Below are positions 26,346 to 35,499 of a DNA stretch of 59,449 nt, in pieces. The stretch's first letter is position 1, and each line of letters opens with the position of its first letter. The DNA comes from an uncultured Bacillota bacterium. Its GTDB lineage: Bacteria > Bacillota_I > Bacilli_A > RFN20 > CAG-449. The position numbers were made by a program, and so were the translations under genes. Under the pieces are notes generated by a model that was not told the DNA's origin, searched no databases, and worked only from the letters and a program-made list of their open reading frames with translations. The stretch spans positions 1-59,449 of the forward strand of contig CABUOQ010000007.1 in the NCBI GenBank assembly GCA_902493275.1, written 5' to 3'.

Positions 26346-26359
26346 AATAAAAAAATATT

Positions 26360-26391
26360 TGAATAGAAAATTATAAATAGGTACATACTTA
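26360..26391 (+). promoter_or_regulatory. Possible forespore-type (sigma-G/F-like) promoter of the SpoIIQ-like gene
   Basis: TGAATA (26360-26365), exactly 18 bases, then CATACTTA (26384-26391). The Bacillus sigma-G consensus as I recall it is a TGAATA-type -35, N18, then CATACTA-type -10; one base differs. It ends about 20 bases before the start codon. In AT-rich DNA this could arise by chance. Confidence 0.4.
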
Positions 26392-26410
26392 CTATTGAGG
26401 TGAAAGTAAA

Positions 26411-27085
26411 ATGAAAAATTTCTTTAAAAATATCAAAAACTGGAGTTCATCAGCTAAATTAGGAACGGCAATTGCTTTAGGAGGCGCGGTAATAGTTTCT
26501 TCTAGCATTCTATACGCAGCTAATCATCCAATTACAAATGATTCTTCCAATATTACCAGTGTAATATCTTCAAGTAGTGAGAACCGTCCTTCAAGTGTGG
26601 ATTCAATTTCTAACGTCGATAATAAAGTGGAAGAAATTGTCCGCCCATATACTGTTGATTGTACAATTGCCCATTATTTTTATGATGAGACAGATGATGC
26701 AGAGACTAGACAAAAAGCGATTGTTTCTCTTCCAGGAGCAAATAGAACTTATGTACTAAGTGAAGGCTGTGACTATGTCTATAACGAAGAGAGTTTCGAT
26801 ATTGTTGCATGTGTCAGTGGAACAATTACTGATAAAATATCCGATCCAACATTTGGAGAAATTGTTATCCTAAGTCACGAAAATGGAGTTAAATTCATAT
26901 ATGCTTCATTATCTGATGTAAAGGTTAACAAAGGTCAAGAAGTTTCACAAGGAGAAGTGATAGCTAAAGCTGGTAAATCATTATATACATCTACTTTAGG
27001 TGATTCTTTGCATTTTGAAATTTGCAAGAATGGTAAAAATTTAAATCCGGAGAAGCTTTACACAACATCAATCGAAAATTTATAA
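26411..27085 (+). CDS. spoIIQ: SpoIIQ-like M23 (LytM) domain protein
   Basis: A 224-residue protein with a short cytosolic start, one membrane helix (about 16-38), a Ser-rich linker, and a C-terminal LytM/M23 domain. The run RPYTVDCTIAHYFYDETDDA before the domain, then FDIVACVSGTI, DPTFGEIV, YASLSDVKVNKGQEVSQGEVI and LHFEI match SpoIIQ, the forespore membrane protein that pairs with SpoIIIAH across the septum during engulfment. Two metal ligands seem lost: the His of the usual HxGxD is Ser (SEGCD), and the first His of HLH is Ser (DSLHFE). It is therefore probably a binding module, not an active peptidase. AGGTGAAAG precedes the ATG, and a forespore-like promoter lies upstream. An ordinary M23 protein is the alternative. 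Confidence 0.75.
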   Translation: MKNFFKNIKNWSSSAKLGTAIALGGAVIVSSSILYAANHPITNDSSNITSVISSSSENRPSSVDSISNVDNKVEEIVRPYTVDCTIAHYFYDETDDAETRQKAIVSLPGANRTYVLSEGCDYVYNEESFDIVACVSGTITDKISDPTFGEIVILSHENGVKFIYASLSDVKVNKGQEVSQGEVIAKAGKSLYTSTLGDSLHFEICKNGKNLNPEKLYTTSIENL

Positions 27086-27106
27086 AATCTTTTAAAAAAT
27101 TGATTT

Positions 27107-27139
27107 ACATCTCTATATATAATGTAGAGGTGTTTTTTT
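27107..27139 (+). terminator. Terminator-like hairpin containing the comFA ribosome binding site
   Basis: Arms 27107-27115 and 27125-27133 pair over 9 bp with one G-U pair, then T7 runs straight into the ATG of comFA at 27140. AGAGG (27126-27130) in the right arm is the only Shine-Dalgarno for comFA. Sequence and layout closely match the element at 10921. Confidence 0.7.
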
Positions 27140-28288
27140 ATGTTTGTTTGTCCAATTTGTCATAATAGTGATATCCGTTATATCGCTTATAAAAATAATG
27201 AGCCATATTGTAGAAGATGCATAAACTTCATTGGAAATAAAGCTGATACATCGCTAATTAGAAATGATAATTCCAATTATGAGATCAATTATGAATTATC
27301 ATCGGAGCAAAAAGATATTGCCTTAAAAGTTAAGCAATCATATATATCTAAAAAAAATACTTTGATTCATGCTGTGTGTGGTGCTGGAAAAACTGAACTA
27401 ATTTTTGAAGTTGTAGCTTATGCTTTAAGTCGAAATCAGCAAGTTGGATTTTGTGTTCCTCGCCGAGATGTGGTAATAGACTTAGTTGATAGATTTAAAA
27501 GCTCCTTTAAAAATAGAAAAATAACAATCGTGTATGGTGGACATACTGAAAAATTGCAAGGTGATATAATTTTATTAACAACTCATCAATTATATCGGTA
27601 TGAAAATTATTTTGATTTATTGATAATCGATGAAACTGATGCCTTTCCTTATCAAGGGAATTTTGTATTAAAATCATTTTTTTATCGGTCTTTAAAGGGA
27701 AATTATGTGATGATGAGCGCAACCCCTTTAAACAGTATGATTGAGCAATTAAAAAAAGAAGGTGGTACATATTTATCGTTATTTAAAAGATACCATGGAC
27801 ATGAGATGCCAGTGCCTAAAATTTTAATTAGACCATTTATTAAGCTATTTATTTTAATCAAATATATGAAAAAATTTATTGATTTAAATAAACCATTTTT
27901 GATATTTTGCCCTACGATAGATGAATGTGAAAAATTGTTTAAAATAGTAGGAAAATTATTTAATAATGGCAACTTTGTTCATTCAAAGAAAATAGATAGA
28001 GAAGAAGTAATTTCTGATTTTAAAGTAAGAAAATATGATTTTTTATTAACAACGACACTTTTAGAAAGAGGGATTACTATAAAGAATTTACAAGTTATCG
28101 TATATGATGCTCAATGTTTGATTTATGACGCTAAAACTTTGATTCAAATAAGTGGACGAGTTGGTAGAAAAATAGATTCGTATGATGGGGAGGTGATTTT
28201 TATTAGTGATTATATAACAATGGCAATGATACAAGCTAAAAAGGAAATAGAGTCCGCGAATGAAGAATTATTGTGTAGTATGCTTTAA
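27140..28288 (+). CDS. comFA: Competence helicase ComFA
   Basis: A superfamily 2 DNA helicase/translocase used in DNA uptake at the inner face of the membrane. The 382-residue protein begins with a four-cysteine zinc finger (C4, C7, then CRRC near 24-27), then motif I CGAGKTE at about 81, motif II DETDAFPY (the ComFA form of DEAD), motif III MSATP, and the late TTLLERGIT and QISGRVGRK motifs. It is shorter than B. subtilis ComFA (~460) but has all core motifs. Its start codon follows the T run of a hairpin that contains the ribosome binding site. comFC overlaps its end by 29 bases. Confidence 0.92.
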   Translation: MFVCPICHNSDIRYIAYKNNEPYCRRCINFIGNKADTSLIRNDNSNYEINYELSSEQKDIALKVKQSYISKKNTLIHAVCGAGKTELIFEVVAYALSRNQQVGFCVPRRDVVIDLVDRFKSSFKNRKITIVYGGHTEKLQGDIILLTTHQLYRYENYFDLLIIDETDAFPYQGNFVLKSFFYRSLKGNYVMMSATPLNSMIEQLKKEGGTYLSLFKRYHGHEMPVPKILIRPFIKLFILIKYMKKFIDLNKPFLIFCPTIDECEKLFKIVGKLFNNGNFVHSKKIDREEVISDFKVRKYDFLLTTTLLERGITIKNLQVIVYDAQCLIYDAKTLIQISGRVGRKIDSYDGEVIFISDYITMAMIQAKKEIESANEELLCSML

Positions 28289-28892
28289 ATTAATTCAGGA
28301 TAAATCTCTATCAATAATAATAAATAAAGATATATGTCTTTGTTTTAATTGTTTAAAGAAGATGAAACCAAAGTTTAAATTATTAACTATTGATTCATAT
28401 AAAGGATTAGGGCTTTATGAATATGATGGAATGATCAAAGATTTATTATTTCAATATAAAGGATGTGGTGATATCGCCTTGAGAAATGTATTTTTTTGTT
28501 ATTTTTCGCTATTGTTACGCATTGTTTTTATAAATTATATCATTGTTCCAGTGCCTTCATATTATCTCAAAGATGAAAAAAGAGGATTTAATCACGTAGA
28601 AGAAATGTATAAAATCATGCATAAAAGAATTTATAAATGCATAAAGAAAACTAAGGACATAAAGCAGTCGGAACGAAATTACCAAGAAAGAAAAAAAGTG
28701 AAAAATTATTTTGCTTTTGTTGGCGATAAAACTGTTTTATTCCAAAAAAAAGTATTAATTGTCGATGATGTTTTAACGACTTCAATGACTATGAGAGCAT
28801 GCATAGATTTAATTAGACAATGTAATCCTAAAAAGATTTTGTTCTTAGTTATGTCATATACTTGTCGAAAAAATTATAAATTTGACGATTAA
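28260..28892 (+). CDS. comFC: ComFC-type phosphoribosyltransferase-fold protein
   Basis: The 210-residue product has two N-terminal CxxC pairs (CVVC at 5-8, CFNC near 28-31), then the ComF signature GLYEYDGMIKDLLFQYKGCGD, VPVPSYY and KRGFNHVEEM, and the PRPP-binding loop VLIVDDVLTTSMTM near the end. ComFC is needed for transformation; it binds PRPP and works with ComFA. The start lies 29 bases inside comFA with AAGGA upstream, so translation is coupled. The B. subtilis flgM link is absent here. Confidence 0.9.
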   Translation: MKNYCVVCFKLIQDKSLSIIINKDICLCFNCLKKMKPKFKLLTIDSYKGLGLYEYDGMIKDLLFQYKGCGDIALRNVFFCYFSLLLRIVFINYIIVPVPSYYLKDEKRGFNHVEEMYKIMHKRIYKCIKKTKDIKQSERNYQERKKVKNYFAFVGDKTVLFQKKVLIVDDVLTTSMTMRACIDLIRQCNPKKILFLVMSYTCRKNYKFDD

Positions 28893-28963
28893 AAAATGTG
28901 TAAAAAGCACAAAAAAACTTTTATACTAAAATTGTAGTTAAGCTGCAGGAAAGAGGTGTACTA

Positions 28964-29167
28964 ATGGTAGGAAAAGTAAAGTGGTTTAATGCTGAGAAAG
29001 GGTATGGATTCATCAATCGAGGAGAAGGTGAAGATATATTCGTGCATTATTCTCAAATTATGGAAGATGGCTATCGTAGTTTAGACGAAGGTCAAGAAGT
29101 TAAATTTGATTTAGCAAAAACCGAACGTGGATTACAAGCAAAAAAAGTCTATAAGATGAATGTATAA
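28964..29167 (+). CDS. csp: Cold-shock domain protein
   Basis: A 67-residue single cold-shock domain, an RNA/ssDNA chaperone. RNP1 reads KGYGFI and RNP2 reads DIFVHY, and the first strand is GKVKWFNAEKG. GAAAGAGGTG precedes the ATG. The gene is monocistronic, with a TATACT at 28922 as the best -10 candidate but no clear -35, and a strong terminator follows. Which of the several paralogues (cspA/B/C/D) it corresponds to cannot be said. Confidence 0.95.
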   Translation: MVGKVKWFNAEKGYGFINRGEGEDIFVHYSQIMEDGYRSLDEGQEVKFDLAKTERGLQAKKVYKMNV

Positions 29168-29174
29168 AACCATA

Positions 29175-29210
29175 AAAAAGCAAACGAGGAAAATTACTTG
29201 TTTGCTTTTT
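29175..29210 (+). terminator. Terminator of the cold-shock gene
   Basis: AAAAAGCAAAC (29175-29185) and GTTTGCTTTTT (29200-29210) form a perfect 11-bp stem with T5 at its end. Confidence 0.88.
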
Positions 29211-29297
29211 CAATTAATACTTAATTAATAATATTTCACTTTAAAAATATCTAGTTTTATGCTATAAACATACAAAGAAGGATTTTGATAAAGTTAT

Positions 29298-31079
29298 ATG
29301 TTATTTGGCAAATATGTAAATAAATTTTATAAAAAATATTTTGTCTCATTTCTTTTTGGGATAATCTTTTTGATTTTAGTAGATTTTGTTCAATCAAAAG
29401 TACCTGAATATATAGGTGATTTAACTGCAAGATATGATGAAGGTATATTAACTACTGATTATTTAAATAAAATATGTTTATATATTTTTTTGATAGCAAT
29501 ATTTATGTTTCTTGGCCGTTTTATATGGCGAATTTGCATATTAAAAACATCTTATAAGATATCAACTGATTTAAGAAAAGAAATGTTCGATAAGTCAGAA
29601 GTTCTATCGCAAAATTATTATCATAAGAATAAAGTTGGCGGAATAATGTCGTATTATACTAACGATTTAGATACAATTCAGGAAGCTTATGGTTGGGGAA
29701 TGGTCATGCTTGTTGACTCTTTAGTCTTAGGTGGATTGTCATTTTATAAAATGATTAAAGTTAGTTGGCAACTAGCGCTTATTTGTGCGATTCCTTTAAC
29801 AGCTTTATGTGTTGCTGCTTATTTTATCGATAATAAGATGGAAAAAATATATAATGAACGTCAAAAAGCGTTTGAAAAAATGTCTGATTATGCTCAAGAA
29901 TTATTTTCTGGATTACGAGTTATTAAAGCATTTGTTAAAGAAGCAAAAGAAGCAATTCGTTTTAAAAAAGTTAATAAAGAGAATCAACAAAAAGATCTTT
30001 CGTTAATTAAATTTTCAGCTTTATTAGATACTTTAATATCCATATTAATTGAAATGATGTTTGTAATTGGAATGATTGTTGGTGGAATCATGATTTATAA
30101 CAATTTATTTGATAGGCCTGGATTTGATTTTTCTCGAGCGCAGATGTTAGAGTTTATTGGATATTTAGATATGATAATTTGGCCAATGATTGCTTTAGGA
30201 CAAATAGTTGCTTTGCGTTCAAGAGCTAAAACTTCTTTAAAAAGAGTGTCTGTTTTATTAGATGAAAATGTCGATGTTAAAGATGAAGAAAATCTTATTC
30301 CATTATTGGAAATAAAAGGAAAGATAACTTTTAAAAATTTTTCTTATGCGTATCAAGGTGAGACCATAGAAGCTTTAAAAAATGTAAATTTAGAGATTTT
30401 ACCCGGAGAAAATATAGGTATAGTAGGTAAAATTGGCTCTGGTAAGTCGACATTAGTAAATGCTCTATTACGGGTCGATAATGTTAAAAAAGGAACGCTA
30501 TTTTTAGATGATCACGATATTATGGAAATTCCAATAAAACAGGTCAGAGATAATATAAGTATGGTTCCACAAGACAATTTCTTATTTTCAACTCCAATTT
30601 CTAATAATATCTCATTTTCAAATGAAAAAATGTCTGAAGATGAAATCATTGAAGCGGCTGAATTTGCTGATGTACACAATAATATCAAAGAATTCATCGA
30701 TGGATATCGCACGCTTTTAGGTGAAAAAGGGGTGACTCTTTCTGGAGGACAAAAGCAAAGAGTTTCCATCGCTAGAGCGTATGCGAAGCATTCTCCAATT
30801 ATGATTTTAGATGATTCAGTGTCAGCTGTTGATGTTAAAACAGAAGAAACAATTTTAAAAAATATTAAAGAAAAAAGACATGGAAAAACTACCTTGATTG
30901 TGGCATCGAGAGTTTCTACAGTTGCTCATCTTGATAAAATTATTGTTATGAATCAAGGGCGCGTTGAAGCTTTTGCTAATCATAATGAGTTATTAGAAAT
31001 ATCGCCAACTTATCAAAAAATGGTTCATTTACAAGAATTGGAAAATGAATTAAATGAGGGTGAAAAAGATGGAAAATAA
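29298..31079 (+). CDS. ABC exporter half-transporter with degenerate ATP site (second heterodimer, subunit A)
   Basis: The 593-residue half exporter has six membrane segments in residues 15-310 and a C-terminal ATPase domain. Walker A GKIGSGKST lies at about 377 and the signature LSGGQKQRVS at about 480. The Walker B glutamate is replaced by Asp (ILDDSVSAVD, about 505) and the switch histidine by Ser (VASRVSTV, about 537), so its own site should hydrolyse poorly. The nearest Shine-Dalgarno (GAAGGA) is 16 bases from the ATG and a stop codon blocks any upstream extension, so the initiation signal is weak. A TGCTATAAA extended -10 at 29260-29268 is the likely promoter. The partner overlaps its end. 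Confidence 0.9.
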   Translation: MLFGKYVNKFYKKYFVSFLFGIIFLILVDFVQSKVPEYIGDLTARYDEGILTTDYLNKICLYIFLIAIFMFLGRFIWRICILKTSYKISTDLRKEMFDKSEVLSQNYYHKNKVGGIMSYYTNDLDTIQEAYGWGMVMLVDSLVLGGLSFYKMIKVSWQLALICAIPLTALCVAAYFIDNKMEKIYNERQKAFEKMSDYAQELFSGLRVIKAFVKEAKEAIRFKKVNKENQQKDLSLIKFSALLDTLISILIEMMFVIGMIVGGIMIYNNLFDRPGFDFSRAQMLEFIGYLDMIIWPMIALGQIVALRSRAKTSLKRVSVLLDENVDVKDEENLIPLLEIKGKITFKNFSYAYQGETIEALKNVNLEILPGENIGIVGKIGSGKSTLVNALLRVDNVKKGTLFLDDHDIMEIPIKQVRDNISMVPQDNFLFSTPISNNISFSNEKMSEDEIIEAAEFADVHNNIKEFIDGYRTLLGEKGVTLSGGQKQRVSIARAYAKHSPIMILDDSVSAVDVKTEETILKNIKEKRHGKTTLIVASRVSTVAHLDKIIVMNQGRVEAFANHNELLEISPTYQKMVHLQELENELNEGEKDGK

Positions 31080-32871
31080 TAAAATTGATATCACACTTTC
31101 AAGAAAATATTCGGATAAAGAAATAATTAGGCGAACATTGCATTTTATGAAACCAGTATCTAAAAGATTTCTATTAGGTATTTTTCTCATTTTGTTTAAT
31201 GTTGTTTTAAATGTTTCTTTACCATATATATTAGGTTTATATACCAATGTAATAGATGAAAAACAGATGACATCGGCCTCTATTAATGGAATAATCTTTT
31301 TTAGTGTCGCTTATTTCTTAGTTATTATAATGAACATGCTTTTAAATTATATTGAAGTTGTAATTTTACAAAAAGCTGGTCAAACAATTATCTTTAATAT
31401 AAGACAACAAGTCTTTGAAAAAATCGAAACATTTTCACATGAGCAGTTATCGTTAATTCCAATAGGAAGATTGGTTACAAGAGTAACAAATGATACGAAT
31501 TCATTGAATGAATTGTATACCACGGTCTTAGTTAATTTATTAAAGTATTCATTAACTCTGGTTGGAATAGTGGGGATGATGATATATATTAATCCTCTTT
31601 TGAGTTTATATATGCTCGTATTTATGGTATTAATAGTAATTGTAACAATTATATATCGTCATTATTCTAAAATTGCTTTTAGAGAAGAAAGAAAACAAGT
31701 TTCGAATTTAAATACTTTCTTATCTGAGAATTTATCAGGTATGAAGATAACACAAATATTTAATCAGGAAGAAAGAAAACAAAAAGAATTTGATAAAACA
31801 AATAAAGCTTTATATCGGGCAAAAAAGATGGTTATGAACGTATTTTCTTTTTATCGCCCATCAATTTCATTTTTATATTATGCTGCGATTGCAATGGTAT
31901 TTTTTGTGGGATTCCCTATGGTAAATGAACAAAAAGTATTTTTTAACAATGTATTTAAATTTGGTCAATTGGTGTCATTTTATTCATATTCAAATCAATT
32001 TTTTGGACCTGTACAAAATATTGCAGATCAATTTGATCGTCTACAAGCTGGTATGGTGGCTAGTGAAAGAATCTTTAATATTTTAGATATGGAGTCGACA
32101 ATTAAAAATGAAGATGAACCATTACATATCGATACTTTTAAAGGAAAAATTGAATTTAGACATGTATATTTTGCTTATGAAAAAGAAGATTGGATTTTAA
32201 AAGATGTATCATTTATTATCAATCCTGGACAAACAGTGGCGTTTGTTGGCGCAACAGGGGCAGGAAAAACAACGATTTTATCTTTAATCGAAAGAAATTA
32301 TGATATCCAAAAAGGACAAATTTTAATAGATGACATCGATATTAAAAAAATTGATTTGTCATGCTTAAGAAAAAAGATAGGTCAAATGCTGCAAGATGTG
32401 TTTATATTTTCAGGAACAATTAAAGATAATATTTCTCTTCGCGATGATAATATCTCTTTAGATGAAATTAATGAAGCTATTAAATATGTTAATGCTAATC
32501 AATTTATCAATCGTTTGGAAAAAGGCCTAGATACCGAGATAAATGAAGGTGGTAATAACTTTTCAGCTGGTCAAAGACAATTAATATCTTTCGCAAGAAC
32601 TGTTGTAAGCAAACCTCAAATTTTGATACTTGATGAAGCTACCGCGAATATTGATACAGAAACAGAAGTATTAATTCAAAATTCGTTAGAAAAAATGAAA
32701 AACATTGGAACGATGCTTATAGTTGCCCATCGTTTATCAACGATTCAGCATGCCGATAATATAATTTGTTTGAATCATGGTGAAATAATCGAACAAGGAA
32801 ATCATCAATCATTGTTAAATCAAAAAGGGTATTATTACAAATTATATAAATTACAATTTGAAGAGCGATAA
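31069..32871 (+). CDS. ABC exporter half-transporter, catalytic partner (second heterodimer, subunit B)
   Basis: A 600-residue half exporter. I chose the ATG at 31069, as GAGGG sits 8 bases upstream; the earlier ATG at 31054 overlaps that site. It overlaps subunit A by 11 bases. Six membrane segments precede the ATPase: Walker A GATGAGKTT at about 393, a signature altered to FSAGQRQLIS, Walker B LILDEATANID with Glu, and switch His in VAHRLSTI. With subunit A this gives one normal and one degenerate ATP site. Multidrug or lipid export is typical of such pairs. Hairpins follow the stop codon. Confidence 0.9.
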   Translation: MENNKIDITLSRKYSDKEIIRRTLHFMKPVSKRFLLGIFLILFNVVLNVSLPYILGLYTNVIDEKQMTSASINGIIFFSVAYFLVIIMNMLLNYIEVVILQKAGQTIIFNIRQQVFEKIETFSHEQLSLIPIGRLVTRVTNDTNSLNELYTTVLVNLLKYSLTLVGIVGMMIYINPLLSLYMLVFMVLIVIVTIIYRHYSKIAFREERKQVSNLNTFLSENLSGMKITQIFNQEERKQKEFDKTNKALYRAKKMVMNVFSFYRPSISFLYYAAIAMVFFVGFPMVNEQKVFFNNVFKFGQLVSFYSYSNQFFGPVQNIADQFDRLQAGMVASERIFNILDMESTIKNEDEPLHIDTFKGKIEFRHVYFAYEKEDWILKDVSFIINPGQTVAFVGATGAGKTTILSLIERNYDIQKGQILIDDIDIKKIDLSCLRKKIGQMLQDVFIFSGTIKDNISLRDDNISLDEINEAIKYVNANQFINRLEKGLDTEINEGGNNFSAGQRQLISFARTVVSKPQILILDEATANIDTETEVLIQNSLEKMKNIGTMLIVAHRLSTIQHADNIICLNHGEIIEQGNHQSLLNQKGYYYKLYKLQFEER

Positions 32872-32895
32872 AAATATAATAATTTTGTAATTTAT

Positions 32896-32927
32896 TCACT
32901 TAATGTTCACATTAAGGTGATGTTTTT
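32896..32927 (+). terminator. Probable terminator before secA
   Basis: CTTAATG and CATTAAG pair, and the stem can extend outward through TCAC/GTGA with a bulge. T5 follows. A second A/T-rich inverted repeat (32928-32955) lies between it and secA. Confidence 0.6.
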
Positions 32928-33004
32928 ATCTTTTTATCTTTTAAGATAAAAGATTATCATGTATAATTAATAAGAAAATACGTTTATGGAAAGGAAAACA
33001 TAAA

Positions 33005-35494
33005 ATGAGTTTTGTAGATAAATTATTAAGAGTTGATGCAAGAAGATTAAAAAAGATTGAAAGAATAGCCAATGAAGTTCTTTCTTATGAAGAAGAAATG
33101 GCTAAATTAACTGATGAAGAGTTAAAAGCAAAAACTCCATATTTTAAAGAATTATTAGCCCAAGGAAAGACAGTTGATGATATTCTTCCTGAGGCGTATG
33201 CCGTTGTGAGAGAAGCAGATAAGAGAGTCCGCCATGAATTCCCATTTAAAGTCCAAGTTATGGGTGGTATCGTTTTAAATCAAGGCGATGTCGCTGAAAT
33301 GAAAACTGGTGAAGGTAAAACTCTTACTGAAACTATGCCAGTTTATTTAAATGCTTTAGAGGGTAAAGGTGTTCATGTCGTAACCGTTAATGAATACTTA
33401 GCATCTCGTGACTGTGAATTAATGGGAGAAGTTTATCGTTTCCTAGGATTAACCGTTGATGTAAACTTAAGAGAAAAAGATACTGCTGCTAAAAAGCAAG
33501 CCTATTTAGCGGATATTACTTATACAACAAATTCTGAATTAGGATTTGATTATTTAAGAGATAATATGGCTCAAACGATAGAAAGAAGAGTCTTAAGAGG
33601 ACTTCATTACGCGATTGTTGATGAGGCTGACTCAATTTTAGTTGATGAATCGAGAACACCATTAATTATTTCTGGAGGAGAAAGAGCTTCTGCTTCAACG
33701 TATATTTTTGCTGATAGATTCGTTAAATCTTTGAAGAAAGAACGTGACTTTACGATTGATATTAAGACAAAAACTTGTTCATTGACTGATTCAGGTGTTG
33801 ATGCTGCTCAAAGAGCTTTTAATATTAAAAACTTATACGACTCATCAAACCCAGCTAACCAAGATTTAGTTCATAGAATCCAACAAGCTTTAAAAGCAAA
33901 CTTCGTTATGAAGAGAAATGTTGAATATATGGTCTCAGAAGGTGAAATCCATCTTATCGATCAATTTACAGGCCGTGTTTTAAAAGGCCGTGAATATTCT
34001 GATGGTTTACAACAAGCTATTCAAGCTAAAGAAAATGTTAAAATTAAACAAGAAACAATTACCATGGCAACGATTACTTATCAAAATTTCTTTGGATTAT
34101 ATGATAAGTTAGCGGGCATGACTGGAACTGCTAAAACTGAGGAAGAAGAATTCCAAAAAGTTTATAATATGAACGTTGTCGTCATACCTACTAATAAACC
34201 TATTATGAGAATTGATGATACTGATATGGTTTATGGTACTGAAACTGCAAAATACAAAGCTATCGTTAATGAAATTAAAAATAGACATGCTTTAGGTCAA
34301 CCAATATTAGTTGGTACTGTATCTGTTGAAAAATCAGAAATGCTATCAAAATTATTGGACAAAGAAGGATTAAAGCACGAAGTTTTAAATGCTAAGAATC
34401 ACGAACGTGAAGCACATATTATTGAGCAAGCCGGTCAATTAGGTGCAATTACAATTGCTACAAATATGGCAGGACGTGGTACTGATATTAAATTAGGTGA
34501 AGGCGTAAGAGAAATAAAAGATACTGATCTTGTTAAACATGCCGCGGGATTATGTGTTATAGGTACTGAAAGACATGAAGCTAGACGTATTGATAATCAA
34601 TTAAGAGGACGTTCTGGACGTCAAGGAGATCCAGGATATTCACGTTTCTTTGTATGCTGTGATGATGAATTAATCTTAAGATTTGGCTCTGAAACTTTAA
34701 GAAATGCATTTATTCAATTGGGAGACCAAGGATTAGATAATAAGATGGTTACAAACGCTATTACTTCAGCTCAAAAGAAAATTGAAGGTCAAAACTTTGA
34801 TACAAGAAAATCTTTGATGGATTACGATGATGTTTTGAGACAACAAAGAAAAATTATGTATGATCAAAGAGATAAGGTTTTATATTCCGAAAGTATTTAT
34901 GATACGATTTGTGAATATTTCCATAATACCGCTAAAAAGATTATTAATGCTTCGTTAAATGGACAAGAAAAAGAAAAATTCCTTGATGCTAAATTATTGA
35001 AAGCTAATATTGAAGGCAAATATTTACCAGCTAATTCATTTAATGAAGAAGGTTATAATGATGCACCATTAGATGAGGCAACAGATGATATCGCTTCGTT
35101 ATTATTATCATATTATAATCAAAAACGTGTAACTTGGCCTGAAGGGGCGGCTGATCAAGTTGAAAAGATGGTTGCTCTTTCTCGTATTGATCGTAACTGG
35201 ACAACCCATATTGATTCTATGTCTAAATTAAGAGAAGGAATTCATTTGAGATCTTATGCTCAAACAAACCCTCTACAAGATTATGTTAAAGAAGGTTTCC
35301 AAATGTTTGATGAGATGATAGAGACAATCTCTGATGAAGTGACTTTAGGATTAATTAGAGCTCAAGTCAGAATGAAAACACCAGAAGAAATCGAAGAAGA
35401 AAAGCGTAGAATTGAAGAAGCTAGAAAAGCTCGATTAGGTGAAACTGAAGAAACTACTAAAAAAGAAGATTCAGTTAATCAAGACAAGGAATAA
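33005..35494 (+). CDS. secA: Preprotein translocase ATPase SecA
   Basis: Motor ATPase that drives unfolded proteins through SecYEG. The 829-residue protein has Walker A GEGKT at about 101-106 within MKTGEGKTLTE, the VDEADSILVDESRTPLIISG segment, GTAKTE, GTVSVEKSE, NMAGRGTDIKLG, and RRIDNQLRGRSGRQGDPG, and the helical scaffold SRIDRNWTTHIDSM. The Lys/Glu-rich tail stops without the usual CxCx8CH zinc motif, so SecB-type tail contacts are absent. GAAAGGAAA precedes the ATG, and a TATAAT at 32962 is a likely -10. prfB starts 5 bases later, as in B. subtilis. Confidence 0.98.
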   Translation: MSFVDKLLRVDARRLKKIERIANEVLSYEEEMAKLTDEELKAKTPYFKELLAQGKTVDDILPEAYAVVREADKRVRHEFPFKVQVMGGIVLNQGDVAEMKTGEGKTLTETMPVYLNALEGKGVHVVTVNEYLASRDCELMGEVYRFLGLTVDVNLREKDTAAKKQAYLADITYTTNSELGFDYLRDNMAQTIERRVLRGLHYAIVDEADSILVDESRTPLIISGGERASASTYIFADRFVKSLKKERDFTIDIKTKTCSLTDSGVDAAQRAFNIKNLYDSSNPANQDLVHRIQQALKANFVMKRNVEYMVSEGEIHLIDQFTGRVLKGREYSDGLQQAIQAKENVKIKQETITMATITYQNFFGLYDKLAGMTGTAKTEEEEFQKVYNMNVVVIPTNKPIMRIDDTDMVYGTETAKYKAIVNEIKNRHALGQPILVGTVSVEKSEMLSKLLDKEGLKHEVLNAKNHEREAHIIEQAGQLGAITIATNMAGRGTDIKLGEGVREIKDTDLVKHAAGLCVIGTERHEARRIDNQLRGRSGRQGDPGYSRFFVCCDDELILRFGSETLRNAFIQLGDQGLDNKMVTNAITSAQKKIEGQNFDTRKSLMDYDDVLRQQRKIMYDQRDKVLYSESIYDTICEYFHNTAKKIINASLNGQEKEKFLDAKLLKANIEGKYLPANSFNEEGYNDAPLDEATDDIASLLLSYYNQKRVTWPEGAADQVEKMVALSRIDRNWTTHIDSMSKLREGIHLRSYAQTNPLQDYVKEGFQMFDEMIETISDEVTLGLIRAQVRMKTPEEIEEEKRRIEEARKARLGETEETTKKEDSVNQDKE

Positions 35495-35499
35495 GACTT

